Below, piece by piece: positions 1 through 8,301 of a DNA stretch of 33,920 nucleotides (position 1 is the stretch's first letter; every line of letters starts with the position of its first letter). Under the pieces are notes generated by a model. That model worked only from the letters and a program-made list of their open reading frames with translations. It did not search any database and was not told the DNA's origin. This DNA comes from Desulfurococcales archaeon (GTDB lineage: Archaea > Thermoproteota > Thermoprotei_A > Sulfolobales > Ignisphaeraceae), in NCBI GenBank assembly GCA_028275745.1, contig JAPWUB010000004.1, positions 1 through 33,920 on the forward strand, in the 5' to 3' direction. The translations under genes and the position numbers were made by a program.

Positions 1-292
1 GTTTATAAGAATTATTACAAAGCGATGAGAACAAATGTACATGTAAATGTATTTAACATTGCTAAATACTCGTGAAAACTTACAAAATAACTATGATAAT
101 TACAATACATAAATGTTCATGAGGACAATTAATATTGTTACAGAGAGTAAAGTCATAAAAGCAAATTTACAGGTGCCATACAGTCTATTTCTTTCTGAAG
201 TAGTTAGGGTATTGAACTATTATTGTAGAAAAACTTATAGATAGCTTTAGAAAATCCATTATAAAGTTGAAATAAAGAGGAATTAGGTATCG
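1..292. other. AT-rich stretch with no gene seen
   Basis: No open frame with support is seen in these 292 bases. The region is AT-rich; a CTTATAGATAG at about 230-240 is TATA-like, about 60 bases before the first gene. A CGATGAGA near 23 has no box D partner. An upstream gene may end before the window. Confidence 0.5.
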
Positions 293-622
293 TTGAGAAT
301 GACAAGTGAAAAAATTAGATTAGGAACAAGTAAAATTGAGGATCTTATAAAGGAAGCAGTAGAGATTTACAATAGGTATAGAGGTGTGGAGTCAAAAGCT
401 CAAATACTAGATGTTGATAATGATAGAGTTGTTATTAAGTTTGAGGGCCACTTTTGCTTTACTTGTGGTGTAAATGATTGGGTTGAAGATCTTAAGTATG
501 TTATGGAGGATGTAGGTCTAGATGCAAATCTAGAACAGATTTTAGAGCCTGAGGATCCTGCTGAACCTACGAGGATAGGCGTATTTAGGATTAGAGGTGT
601 TAAAAGTAATGAACGAGCTTGA
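293..622 (+). CDS. Small CxxC protein, NifU-C-like or crenarchaeal hypothetical
   Basis: This is a 109-residue soluble protein with a TTG start at 293; an ATG two codons later (299) is equally possible. An AAAGAGG tract at 274-280 is the only Shine-Dalgarno-like sequence nearby. The centre carries a CxxC pair (GHFCFTCG, about residues 52-59) in a beta-strand then helix context, followed by an acidic segment (VEDLKYVMEDVGL). That layout recalls the CxxC-helix of NifU C-terminal iron-sulfur scaffold domains, but the rest of the protein does not let me assign the family firmly. It overlaps the next gene, an Lrp regulator, so the two are probably co-transcribed. A function in metal or Fe-S binding is inference from the CxxC pair alone. 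Confidence 0.7.
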   Translation: MRMTSEKIRLGTSKIEDLIKEAVEIYNRYRGVESKAQILDVDNDRVVIKFEGHFCFTCGVNDWVEDLKYVMEDVGLDANLEQILEPEDPAEPTRIGVFRIRGVKSNERA

Positions 623-1061
623 TGAGAAGGATCTAAAGATTTTGGAGAAGCTTGCAGGTAATGCGCGTATTACTTATACCGAGCTTGCTAAGGAGGTTGG
701 ATTAAGTGATGTAGCTGTAATTAAGAGGGTTAAAAAGCTTGAGGGTGCTGTAATAAAGCGTTACACCATATCTGTTGATCCTCACAAGCTTGGTTATAGT
801 GTAGTGTCATTTACGGGTATTGATGTTGAGCCTGAGAAGATGTTTAGTGTTATAGAGGAGTTGAAGCGTAAAGACTATGTGTTAGGGCTCTGGTTAACAA
901 CGGGAGATCATCAGCTTTTAGCTGTTATTTGGGCTAGGAATGATGAGGAGATGTCTAGGATTCATAAGGAGATCTCAGCAATTGAAGGAGTTAAAAGGGT
1001 TTGTCCAGCAATAGTTCTTAAAACGTTGAAGGATTTGAAAATTTTGTTCACAATAGAGTGA
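609..1061 (+). CDS. Lrp/AsnC-family transcriptional regulator
   Basis: The N-terminal helix-turn-helix (LDEKDLKILEKLAGNARIT, then ELAKEVGLSDVAVIKRVKKLE) is followed by a RAM/AsnC ligand-binding domain to the end, giving about 150 residues, the normal Lrp length. The frame is open from GTG 597, but I chose ATG 609 because GAGGTG at 594-599 sits nine bases upstream. This start overlaps the preceding CxxC gene by 14 bases, which suggests translational coupling. Its stop codon lies one base from the stop of the convergent thioredoxin-like gene. Family members form dimers or octamers that sense amino acids and bind promoters; the ligand and targets here cannot be read from the sequence. A second, different Lrp gene lies at 4862-5326. 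Confidence 0.9.
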   Translation: MNELDEKDLKILEKLAGNARITYTELAKEVGLSDVAVIKRVKKLEGAVIKRYTISVDPHKLGYSVVSFTGIDVEPEKMFSVIEELKRKDYVLGLWLTTGDHQLLAVIWARNDEEMSRIHKEISAIEGVKRVCPAIVLKTLKDLKILFTIE

Positions 1062-1062
1062 A

Positions 1063-1680
1063 CTATGTCTTCTTCTCTCCAGCTAGAATAGACTTTATTA
1101 TCTGCATAATTAGATCTTCGAAAGCTTTTGATGAGCTTTCCTTGGCTATTGGTGGGCTGACCTTCTCCCCCTTCATAGCCTTGATAGCCCTTTCCTCAAA
1201 TCCCTCTAGAATAAGCTTTAACTCAAATTCGTAGAGAACTCCCTCATACTTCTCCTGATACTTGATTTCACCACTATCGTCAGCGTACAGCACTATTGTT
1301 GTTGGCGATGCATGAATATCGAACTTCTTAAAGCTTTCAGAAGCTGCCTGCGACTTGCATTCACGGGCAAACCAATCGCAAAGAATAATCACAAATTTTG
1401 TGGAATCCTTCCTTTCATTAACCCACTTCTCTACAAATGGAAACCAGATATCGTCATATCTTCTACAAGCAGGGCACTTGGCATTATCAAAGTATATTAC
1501 ATATACTCCCTTTTCCCAAGGCTTAAATGCTTCGCCATCAACCCTTATGAGCTCCCATACCTGCTCCTTAGCTTTATAGACGTATACTCCATGAGGCGCA
1601 TCCATACCTATTTTACGGAATGTTTTGCTCAATTGCTTTCCCCTTATATTTGCTACATTTTTATGTTGCTTGATTACCAC
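1063..1680 (-). CDS. Thioredoxin-like protein coupled to the SF2 helicase
   Basis: This 205-residue protein has a thioredoxin-fold core around residues 58-155. The strand VYVIYFDNAKC leads into a CxxC active site (CPACRRYD, about residue 70), and ASPTTIVLYAD supplies the cis-proline (SPT) that packs on the active site in thioredoxins. There is no signal peptide, so it should act in the cytoplasm. The C-terminal ~60 residues are a charged helical extension beyond the usual ~110-residue thioredoxin. The start is GTG 1680, inside the end of the upstream helicase gene (20-base overlap), so the two are translated from one message. A redox role next to a helicase is unusual and the partner is unknown. 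It could also be a protein-disulfide-type reductase. Confidence 0.75.
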   Translation of the reverse strand: MVIKQHKNVANIRGKQLSKTFRKIGMDAPHGVYVYKAKEQVWELIRVDGEAFKPWEKGVYVIYFDNAKCPACRRYDDIWFPFVEKWVNERKDSTKFVIILCDWFARECKSQAASESFKKFDIHASPTTIVLYADDSGEIKYQEKYEGVLYEFELKLILEGFEERAIKAMKGEKVSPPIAKESSSKAFEDLIMQIIKSILAGEKKT

Positions 1681-4600
1681 TCATACTCTGTACAGCTAGG
1701 TGAGCTAAATAAATTATTCTTGTTCTCAGTGAGGTGAGCTTCCTTAGCTCCTCAACATCTAGCTTTGTTTTTCCATGCTTTTCATCTTCTCCTGCCTCAT
1801 GCAATCTTCTGTACGCTTTGTAGAACTCCTCCTGAATACTGCGCCATGTAGGATCATCGAGCTCTATACCTTCAATGAATGTCATTAGTGATGGTGGGTC
1901 TACCCCTAGGTTTAGAAGCTCTTGCCTCACCTCTATGGCTTTATCTTTAACTATCTCTGCTAATCTCTTTAGGTTAGAGACCTGCAATTCCTTGACTAAT
2001 GATTCTTTATCGAAAACCACTAGCTTAAAACCTGAGTAGTATAGGGCATCCTCAACAATAGTCTCAACCTCTCTCAATGTTTTTGATGGTGGTGTGAATG
2101 GAAACTTCACGTAGAGATCTCCAACAACTTTCTCGTCCTCACCATCGTACAGAGCTATAGATGTGTATACTTTGGGTATAGGCTCCTCCTCAACAATAAC
2201 TGATGTGGCGTCGAGTGCTAGTATCTGTAGTGCTTTACTTGGCTTTGGTAGCGAGATCCTTCTCCCTCCAACAATTGCCGAAACCTTATCCTTTAGCAGA
2301 ATATAGTTAATTATTCTGATAGCCACGTCTCTAATTCTTGACAGATCTATGCCTAGAGCTATAAAGTCGCTGAATGCTATATCATCTAGTTGCGATAGTA
2401 GCACTATGTCAAGATCGTCGAAGCTGTACTGCTCAATAGCTTTTCTGACTGCTAACCAGTCTAGTGACTCTATTAATCCTGCTGCTTCTGGTTCGTGAAG
2501 GGCTATGAATTTCTTCTCACCAATCTTATCAACGCTATACATTATTGTCTCAAAGGCTATTCCAAAGACCCTTCTAAGCACAATCATTATGTATGCTAGT
2601 CCAAGTCTAAGAAGTGTAGGATCCTCTCTATCATCAACAGGGAATATCATGCCATACGTATAGTCCCTGTATTCACCAAAGGTTTCCACAGGTACGTAGA
2701 TGACCTTCCTATCGTATGTTACGAAAACTCTATCGCCTGCTCTAACAATTCTTGGTTTACCTGATATCAGGTACCACATAACTCTATTAGGAATCTTCTT
2801 GAGCTCCCCAAAGCCGTGCCTAGGAGGATAGACAACTGCTAGCACATAGCTGTGGAGCTTGCCTCTGGCAATATCTCTTAGGAATGATGTTTCTTCTCCC
2901 CACATCATCTTTATGTAGCGGTACTCCTCAAATGCTTCTGCGAGCGCGTCATAACTAAATATGTTTAGCTTTGATAAAGGCTTCTCATAAACTGCTCTCA
3001 CAATTCTCGATGTTTTTCCACTTTCAATTCTAACAACAATGGCATCTGCACCTATATCAAAGCATCCTATCTGGAATCTCTCAACAAGGTCGCAGTGACC
3101 TATAGGTTCAAGGGGCTTGAGCGTGCCATCAACCTCTAGGTACCTCTTGATGCCGTAGGGTGGTCCAAACTCATAGAAGTTTATTCTCTCCCAGATCCAC
3201 TTAGCTTTGTCCATGTCTACAGTACCATCCTTCTTAATAACGTTAACATCTCTAAGTACCTCATGCTCTTCTCTGGTCATCTCCTCTTTGAACCATGGTG
3301 AAAGGATCTTTGCCAAACCCTTGAATAACGCTATGTATTTGTTGTTAGGGTTTACAATAACCTTCTCTAGTGGGAGCGAGAGCCACTTCTCTAGCGCTGC
3401 AAAGCCTTTAGATAGTAGCTCAGCATCCCATCTAGCTGAGGGAACTATAATTGATTCTGTAAATGGTACCTCTCTACGTCTACCTTTCCTTCCCTCTCTC
3501 TGAAGAAACTCCCTAACATCTTCCGGCAACCCAACATGAACAACCCTTACAACAGTTCCTATGTCTATACCTTGTGTAAGAGTCCGTGGACTAATTACTA
3601 GCTTCACCCCACCTGATTTAGCACCTTCTTCAATCATTTTCCTAACATCTTTAGGCACTAGATGATGATGAGCAAAAGCTTTATCTCCAACTCTCTCTCT
3701 AAGTGCTTTAGCAAGCTCATCTGCTCTTGCTATACTCCTTGTGAAAACGAGCGTCACACCATCATCTTTGACGTACTGTGATAACAGCTCAACTATGTCT
3801 ACGGATATTGATGGTACTTGAACGCCCAAAGCCTCTAGGAATTGAAGAACCTTAAACGAATTACGCTTAAAAGCCTCGAAATCTTCGAAAGCCGCAACAA
3901 TATCTTGTGGTGCGCCATTCTTTACTGCTATATCTCTATACCTCTGGATAATGTTCCACACATTTCTCAAGTTCTTTCCAAGAACTATGTAAACTCTGTT
4001 CTCAACTCTGAAGGGCTCGCCCCTCACTATGGAGCACTCTCTGCCAGTCTTAGACGACAGGTATGCACATACATCTTCTGGATTTGCAAGCGTGGCTGTC
4101 AGTATCACTACTTGAAGCCTTTGCTTTGAGGCCTTAGACAAGATGTCTATCACTGCTAATAGGAGAGCTATTTCCCTAGGTGTATAGAAGTCCAGCTCAT
4201 CGAGAACAAGCATGTTTAGATTTGTGAACGCATTGTAAAGCAGTGATGATTGCTGTTTCATTAAATACCTCTTGATTTCATGGAATAGGAATGCAGGGTT
4301 TGTGACTATTATATTTGCTTCTGCAATCATTCTTCTAACTCCTGAGGCCCCAACTTTCTTAACCATCTCATCCCTCGTCATCGCATCTAGTTGCATCACC
4401 TTAGCATCAATAGCTTTACAGTATATTGAAAGCCTTGAGATCTGGTCATTTGCCAATGCAAGTGTTGGGTAAACAGCTATGACCTTAAAGCCTGGGTCTG
4501 ACTTAAACATCCTGTAGAAGTATAGGAACCATGCTTCAGTCTTTCCTGAACCTGTACCGGAAATTAGCACTACGTTGTTTCCCTTTAACAATTCTTCCAA

Positions 4601-4780
4601 TGCTTTGAACTGATGCTCGTAGAGGTTCTTATCAGCTATTGCGATGTTGTGAACCTTAAACTCGGAGATAATATCCTGGAACTTGATGTTAACAGTCCTT
4701 GGCTCTATTGGGGGCTCAACCTTCTTTATGTAGTCATAGCCTAGCTCAATGAAGAGTTTCTCTGTATCTAGAACCCTCAT
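1661..4780 (-). CDS. Large SF2 DEAD/DEAH-box helicase, Lhr-like
   Basis: A ~1040-residue superfamily 2 helicase. Counting from the upstream GTG 4792, RecA domain 1 has a Q-motif-like YEHQFKAL, Walker A GTGSGKT (79-85) and DEAD-type motif II DELD (198-201). Motif III is LTAT. RecA domain 2 has TFTRSIARADELA, SPRTLTQGIDIG and motif VI QREGRKGRR near residue 440. About 550 further residues of unrecognised sequence follow. I prefer ATG 4780 over GTG 4792 because the guide RNA candidate at 4798-4855 lies just upstream. The combination resembles archaeal Lhr or Hrq1-like DNA helicases, but the long C-terminal region prevents a firm assignment. It overlaps the thioredoxin-like gene downstream. The role in nucleic-acid unwinding is known for the superfamily; the pathway (repair or RNA) is not visible. 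Confidence 0.85.
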   Translation of the reverse strand: MRVLDTEKLFIELGYDYIKKVEPPIEPRTVNIKFQDIISEFKVHNIAIADKNLYEHQFKALEELLKGNNVVLISGTGSGKTEAWFLYFYRMFKSDPGFKVIAVYPTLALANDQISRLSIYCKAIDAKVMQLDAMTRDEMVKKVGASGVRRMIAEANIIVTNPAFLFHEIKRYLMKQQSSLLYNAFTNLNMLVLDELDFYTPREIALLLAVIDILSKASKQRLQVVILTATLANPEDVCAYLSSKTGRECSIVRGEPFRVENRVYIVLGKNLRNVWNIIQRYRDIAVKNGAPQDIVAAFEDFEAFKRNSFKVLQFLEALGVQVPSISVDIVELLSQYVKDDGVTLVFTRSIARADELAKALRERVGDKAFAHHHLVPKDVRKMIEEGAKSGGVKLVISPRTLTQGIDIGTVVRVVHVGLPEDVREFLQREGRKGRRREVPFTESIIVPSARWDAELLSKGFAALEKWLSLPLEKVIVNPNNKYIALFKGLAKILSPWFKEEMTREEHEVLRDVNVIKKDGTVDMDKAKWIWERINFYEFGPPYGIKRYLEVDGTLKPLEPIGHCDLVERFQIGCFDIGADAIVVRIESGKTSRIVRAVYEKPLSKLNIFSYDALAEAFEEYRYIKMMWGEETSFLRDIARGKLHSYVLAVVYPPRHGFGELKKIPNRVMWYLISGKPRIVRAGDRVFVTYDRKVIYVPVETFGEYRDYTYGMIFPVDDREDPTLLRLGLAYIMIVLRRVFGIAFETIMYSVDKIGEKKFIALHEPEAAGLIESLDWLAVRKAIEQYSFDDLDIVLLSQLDDIAFSDFIALGIDLSRIRDVAIRIINYILLKDKVSAIVGGRRISLPKPSKALQILALDATSVIVEEEPIPKVYTSIALYDGEDEKVVGDLYVKFPFTPPSKTLREVETIVEDALYYSGFKLVVFDKESLVKELQVSNLKRLAEIVKDKAIEVRQELLNLGVDPPSLMTFIEGIELDDPTWRSIQEEFYKAYRRLHEAGEDEKHGKTKLDVEELRKLTSLRTRIIYLAHLAVQSMSGNQAT

Positions 4781-4797
4781 TATAGTTAGCACCGTTT

Positions 4798-4855
4798 CAT
4801 GTCAGAGAGGATTCATGACATCATCTCTCAGAGCCCACCACAATCATCATCTACA
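4798..4855 (-). ncRNA. C/D-box guide sRNA candidate, between lrp and the helicase
   Basis: Read on the minus strand, the elements are box C AUGAUGA (complement of 4844-4850), a 12-nt guide UUGUGGUGGGCU (4832-4843), D' CUGA (4828-4831), three nt, C' AUGAUGU (4818-4824), a 12-nt guide CAUGAAUCCUCU (4806-4817) and D CUGA (4802-4805). All four boxes match the archaeal consensus and both guides have the canonical length. By the N+5 rule the predicted targets are AGCCCACCACAA (C5 methylated) and AGAGGAUUCAUG (G5 methylated); I could not place them in rRNA or tRNA from memory. It starts about 12 nt after the lrp stop and ends just before the helicase start, so it may be processed from the shared transcript. 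Confidence 0.85.
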
Positions 4856-4861
4856 CAGGCT

Positions 4862-5326
4862 CTAGGGAGCGAAGTACTCTATATTAATTTCGTCTTTCAC
4901 AGCTTTAAGTATTACGCTTGTCACGCTTTCCTTTATATGAGGATTCTTTAAAATCCTCTTGATAAACGCATTGAGGTCTGAAACATCTCTAAAAACAGCG
5001 AGTACAGCTATATCATACTGCCCTGTAATGTCGTATACCCCACGAACTCTAGGCTCTTTAGCTAGCTCCTTCTCAACCTCCTCAATGTATGCTCCCTCAA
5101 CCTTGAACAGTATTAGAGCTGTCAATCCATATCCAAGCTTTAGGTAGTCTAACACTGCTTCACATTTCTTGATCAAGCCTTGCTCATAGAGTCTCTTAAC
5201 CCTTTTTAGAACAAGCGATGGGGACTTGCCAACAATCTTAGCCACTTCCCTAACACTCTTATTGCAGTTCTGCATGAGTACACTGAGTATTTGCTTGTCA
5301 AGGTCATCCAGCTGCAACGCTGACAT
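4862..5326 (-). CDS. Lrp/AsnC-family transcriptional regulator
   Basis: A 154-residue Lrp-type regulator. The N-terminal HTH (LDDLDKQILSVLMQNCNKS, then REVAKIVGKSPSLVLKRVKRL) precedes a RAM domain containing the typical VRGVYDITGQYDIAVLAVF stretch. The start is ATG 5326. The upstream winged-helix-like gene ends 26 bases away, and a C/D RNA candidate begins just after the stop codon, then the SF2 helicase. It differs clearly in sequence from the other Lrp gene in this window (609-1061), so the two are not a recent duplication. Ligand and target promoters cannot be inferred, although autoregulation and control of neighbouring genes is common in the family. Confidence 0.92.
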   Translation of the reverse strand: MSALQLDDLDKQILSVLMQNCNKSVREVAKIVGKSPSLVLKRVKRLYEQGLIKKCEAVLDYLKLGYGLTALILFKVEGAYIEEVEKELAKEPRVRGVYDITGQYDIAVLAVFRDVSDLNAFIKRILKNPHIKESVTSVILKAVKDEINIEYFAP

Positions 5327-5352
5327 ACTATAATCCCTTTAGAAACTATTCG

Positions 5353-5694
5353 TTACTCTAGCTCAGCCCTTAGATGCCCCTTCTTAACAAGGTTTGTTAC
5401 TAGCCTCCAAAACCTAGATTCATTAAGTGCTGAGGTGTCGAAGCCTCGCTCTTCTAGGTACTGTTTAACGGCTTCAAAAAGCACATCTACATTATATCTT
5501 GTCAGAACCCCTCCTGAAACCTCTTTTATTGCTTCCACAATATCTTCATTACTTGGGTACCTACCCTTTTTCTTGCCACCAGCTTTTCTACCATATACCT
5601 GCTCCTCATACTCTAGAACCTCCTCAAGGGCCTCCTTAGGCACATTTGCAAGTGCCTTCTCAAGGTCAGGAACTTTATCGTTGTTTTGCGACAT
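5353..5694 (-). CDS. Small charged protein, possible winged helix
   Basis: This 113-residue protein has an ATG start with an AGGAG just upstream. The first ~45 residues are charged and contain a Lys/Gly-rich linker (AGGKKKGRYPS). Residues ~50-113 look like a compact helical domain (NEDIVEAIKEV, then ALNESRFWRLVTNLVKKGHLRAE) ending in a pattern compatible with a winged-helix recognition helix and wing. I do not recognise a named family. It lies 26 bases upstream of the lrp gene on the same strand, so it is probably the first gene of that unit; its promoter would be in the AT-rich gap 5695-5773, shared divergently with the gene at 5774. DNA binding is a guess from the fold pattern and basic residues. 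Confidence 0.75.
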   Translation of the reverse strand: MSQNNDKVPDLEKALANVPKEALEEVLEYEEQVYGRKAGGKKKGRYPSNEDIVEAIKEVSGGVLTRYNVDVLFEAVKQYLEERGFDTSALNESRFWRLVTNLVKKGHLRAELE

Positions 5695-5773
5695 GCTCCT
5701 CCTAGATTATGTTAATACTCGCAAACTTTTAATATTTTTAAGTAGACCTAAAATCTTCTGGTTGTGCATAGTT

Positions 5774-6109
5774 ATGGTGCTCAAAGACAGTATTGTTTCA
5801 AAGTTTCAGGCATATATAATCTATAGCAAGAGCCTTAAGGAAATTGCTAGAAGAATAGTAAACTACATGAATGGGTGCAACAATATCATAAGCGATGTGG
5901 AGCTGAAACCAATATTTGATGAGCTATGCACAGAATCTAAACCCCAGTTTATTGAGATTAAAGATGAGAACATTGTTGATAAGATTGTGTCTGAGGCTGA
6001 GCTTAACAAGGGTGTGGTGTTCAGGGTTGAGTCGCCTAGAGATGATGTCTACGCGATAGCATTTATACCTGTTAACCAACGAAATAAAGAGGTTGCACAA
6101 AAAAGGTGA
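5774..6109 (+). CDS. Small hypothetical protein, first of an overlapping pair
   Basis: This 111-residue protein is not recognised. The open frame extends far upstream (to 5435), but that part is antisense to the 5353-5694 gene, so I take ATG 5774 (GTG 5777 is possible). The sequence is predicted mixed helix and strand with no membrane segment. It contains MNGCNNIISDVELKPIFDELC and a closing strand pattern VYAIAFIPVNQ. Its TGA stop overlaps the GTG start of the next gene (GTGA at 6106-6109), which indicates translational coupling. A TATA-like TTTTAATATTTTTAAG around 5730-5745 can serve both divergent directions. Confidence 0.7.
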   Translation: MVLKDSIVSKFQAYIIYSKSLKEIARRIVNYMNGCNNIISDVELKPIFDELCTESKPQFIEIKDENIVDKIVSEAELNKGVVFRVESPRDDVYAIAFIPVNQRNKEVAQKR

Positions 6110-6516
6110 GTAAAGTGCCGAACCTTATGTTTAGAATCGATAGCATTAGAGCTGAGAGGTACAGCTTCGAACCTGTTCCCCAGCTCAATATAAACGTAAA
6201 CATAATGTTTAGTCGACCCGAAAAGAAGGATAATAACCATATTGTTGGGTTCGTGATAAAAGTTGACTGCACACCGCCAGTAGCATCCATAGACCTTAAA
6301 GGTGTTGTAGTTGTGGCACCTCTAAGTAGCGAGGAGGCTAAAATGCTTGATGAAGAGTTTAAGAAAGGCATACCATACCCACTGATACTGAGCATCTATA
6401 GCTATACCCTTCCAATACTAGCCCTAATATCGAGAGAAATGGGTATACCACCACCACTTCAACCACCACAGCCACCACAACAAAGCCAGACAAAACAAGC
6501 GGATTACCATCTATAG
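6106..6516 (+). CDS. Small protein with Pro/Gln-rich tail, possibly SecB-like fold
   Basis: A 136-residue protein with GTG start overlapping the upstream stop by four bases. Residues ~15-80 are alternating beta-strand patterns (VPQLNINVNIMF, VGFVIKVDC, ASIDLKGVVVVAPL). A helix with SIYSYTLPILALISREMG then leads into a Pro/Gln-rich tail (PPPLQPPQPPQQ). This order of antiparallel strands, a long helix and a hydrophobic-proline segment recalls SecB-type chaperone subunits, but key identity is too low to call. No signal peptide or membrane segment is evident. Its function is presumably linked to the coupled upstream gene. Alternative: an archaeal-specific protein of unknown fold. Confidence 0.7.
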   Translation: MSKVPNLMFRIDSIRAERYSFEPVPQLNINVNIMFSRPEKKDNNHIVGFVIKVDCTPPVASIDLKGVVVVAPLSSEEAKMLDEEFKKGIPYPLILSIYSYTLPILALISREMGIPPPLQPPQPPQQSQTKQADYHL

Positions 6517-6590
6517 ATGAAATGCGTGCACCTACTTATAATTAATTAGTGCATAAACACAAAACGCTTTTTCCTAATGTAGAGCAATAT

Positions 6591-8123
6591 TTATACAAAC
6601 AACTGCATTATGTAGAGGTACAGCAACGAAACAACTATTTGAATTGTTGTAGCCACTAACGCCAGCTTTAACCATTCTCCCCAAGTTATCTTTATCTTAT
6701 GCTTCTCTGCAAGACCAACTGCAACAATGTTTGCTGTTGAGCCTATTGGGGTATAGTTACCTCCATATACACCGCCAAATAGCAACGCAAAGTACACCAA
6801 TGAAGATGCTAAACCCACATTCTTAAACGTCATTGCTATAGGTGTAAACGTGACTATCACAGAAAGATTGTCGAGAACGGCACTTAGTGCTGCTGATGAT
6901 ATGAGCATGAGAGCTATTATTGCTATTGGCGAGGACGAAATTAATGCTAGTACATATGTCAGCTTCGCTATAACACCTGTATACGTGAGTCTATCGCTCA
7001 ACATAAAGAGCATTACGAAGAATAGTAGCGAACTCCATTCAACTGATTTCTCAATAAATCTTGCAACCTTCTCCAACCCAATGACAGCAGACAGTATTAC
7101 AATGTATATGTAGGGAATAAATGATAGGAACTCGTGAGGATCTATATACTCGTTGAAAAGCCTTGATAGCCCATGAACGATAAAATCGTTTAATGCTATA
7201 GTGAACACAAAAAGCAGGAATATGATTAGTCCTATCCTAATCCTCGCAACTTTATCGACTTCAGATTGTAATTCAATTTCATACCTAGTTATGAACGCCT
7301 CAACCCTCTTTCCACGTTTGCTTAACGAATCCATCAATGATTTGATAAGACCTTTCTCAACTACAACAAAGACCATCAAAAGAGCTACAAGATTTACTAG
7401 TGATGCAGGGAAGGACGTTCTGATAAATTCTGATATACTCATATTTGTTTTGTATAGCAGGTAAATTCCTATCGGATTTCCTATTGGAAGTGCTGAACTA
7501 CCTGTATTTGTTGCTAATACTAACAGAATTAGTAGTGGTGTAATGCTTACCCCCAGTATGCGTCCAAGCTCTAGAGCAAGCATAGTAACATAAACTATGC
7601 TCGTAACCTCATCTAGTGTTGCTGCGAGCGCATATGCGAGAGTTGCCAAGAGTGCTATGAGCGCTACAGCATTTCCTTTAGTTATTTTAAGCATTTTAAT
7701 TGCAATAAACCTGAATACACCCAATGCCCTTAATATGCCAGCTAATGTCATGCTTCCTACAAGGAATAGTATTAGATCCCATCGAACAGCAGATATAATC
7801 TCTTGAGGTACAGCAATACCTGTCAGTATTAGTGCTATAAGTGCTAGTATTGCTGCTCCAAGCCTCCATTCCATCTTTAATGCTGTGAGAGCTATTACAA
7901 ATAAGAATAGTGCTAAGGCAAGCCCCTGTGCCATGCTATATCTATAGCTGTTTAGCATATCTAAACAGGTATAGGTGCTTGCATTAATGCCTATCGTGCT
8001 ACACCACGACTTTGCTATTGCCATGCCTATACTATCGGAACCTACATGGATGGAGAACATGAGGATTAGTGAAAAGGCTAATAAAGCGATGAATATTACA
8101 ACAACCTTTTGTAGTGCATTCAT
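6591..8123 (-). CDS. SLC13/ArsB/NhaD-type ion permease
   Basis: An integral membrane protein of about 510 residues with roughly 11-13 hydrophobic segments. The two-fold repeat of the ion-transporter superfamily is visible. The first half contains AATLDEVTSIVYVTMLALELG and TNTGSSALPIGNPIGIYL; the second contains SSAALSAVLDNLSVIVTFTPI and YGGNYTPIGSTANIVAVGLAEK. The paired D-E/D-N motifs and the P-I-G-x-P/S-x-N-type helical hairpins are characteristic of SLC13, ArsB and NhaD transporters. The substrate may be a dicarboxylate, arsenite or Na+/H+; the sequence does not decide. The frame opens at TTG 8141, but ATG 8123 is the better start because the inverted repeat at 8126-8156 overlaps the upstream codons. 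Confidence 0.85.
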   Translation of the reverse strand: MNALQKVVVIFIALLAFSLILMFSIHVGSDSIGMAIAKSWCSTIGINASTYTCLDMLNSYRYSMAQGLALALFLFVIALTALKMEWRLGAAILALIALILTGIAVPQEIISAVRWDLILFLVGSMTLAGILRALGVFRFIAIKMLKITKGNAVALIALLATLAYALAATLDEVTSIVYVTMLALELGRILGVSITPLLILLVLATNTGSSALPIGNPIGIYLLYKTNMSISEFIRTSFPASLVNLVALLMVFVVVEKGLIKSLMDSLSKRGKRVEAFITRYEIELQSEVDKVARIRIGLIIFLLFVFTIALNDFIVHGLSRLFNEYIDPHEFLSFIPYIYIVILSAVIGLEKVARFIEKSVEWSSLLFFVMLFMLSDRLTYTGVIAKLTYVLALISSSPIAIIALMLISSAALSAVLDNLSVIVTFTPIAMTFKNVGLASSLVYFALLFGGVYGGNYTPIGSTANIVAVGLAEKHKIKITWGEWLKLALVATTIQIVVSLLYLYIMQLFV

Positions 8124-8125
8124 TT

Positions 8126-8156
8126 TATTGCACACTGTCAATACTTCAGTGCAATA
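8126..8156. promoter_or_regulatory. Inverted repeat ATTGCAC...GTGCAAT at the permease 5' end
   Basis: ATTGCAC (8127-8133) and GTGCAAT (8149-8155) form a 7-bp inverted repeat with further partial symmetry inward (ACTG and CAG). It sits immediately upstream of the permease ATG 8123 and about 15 bases downstream of a minus-strand TATA-like TTTAATAAT (around 8170-8178). This is the place of an archaeal repressor operator, or of a short leader hairpin. A related TGCAC also occurs just inside the gene. Confidence 0.45.
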
Positions 8157-8301
8157 CCCTAGATTTCAAATTATTAAAGTCCAAGATACACAGATTTAAG
8201 TTTTTGTTGAAACCAGCAAATAGTTGAAATCATGTGAAAATAGTTTTAGGGTGGTGTTTCTTTTATTTTAGAAATACCATAAAAATATAGAGGAAATAGA
8301 A

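Noticed and set aside
1312-1737. Plus-strand ORFs antisense to the thioredoxin-like gene and helicase end
   Set aside because: Shadow frames; the minus-strand proteins show clear motifs.
4200-4250. GTGATGA within the helicase gene on the plus strand
   Set aside because: No CTGA at guide distance and no second box pair; chance match in coding DNA.
5435-5773. Upstream extension of the frame of the 5774-6109 gene
   Set aside because: It is antisense to the 5353-5694 gene and has a low-quality Ser/Leu-rich composition; ATG 5774 is the natural start.
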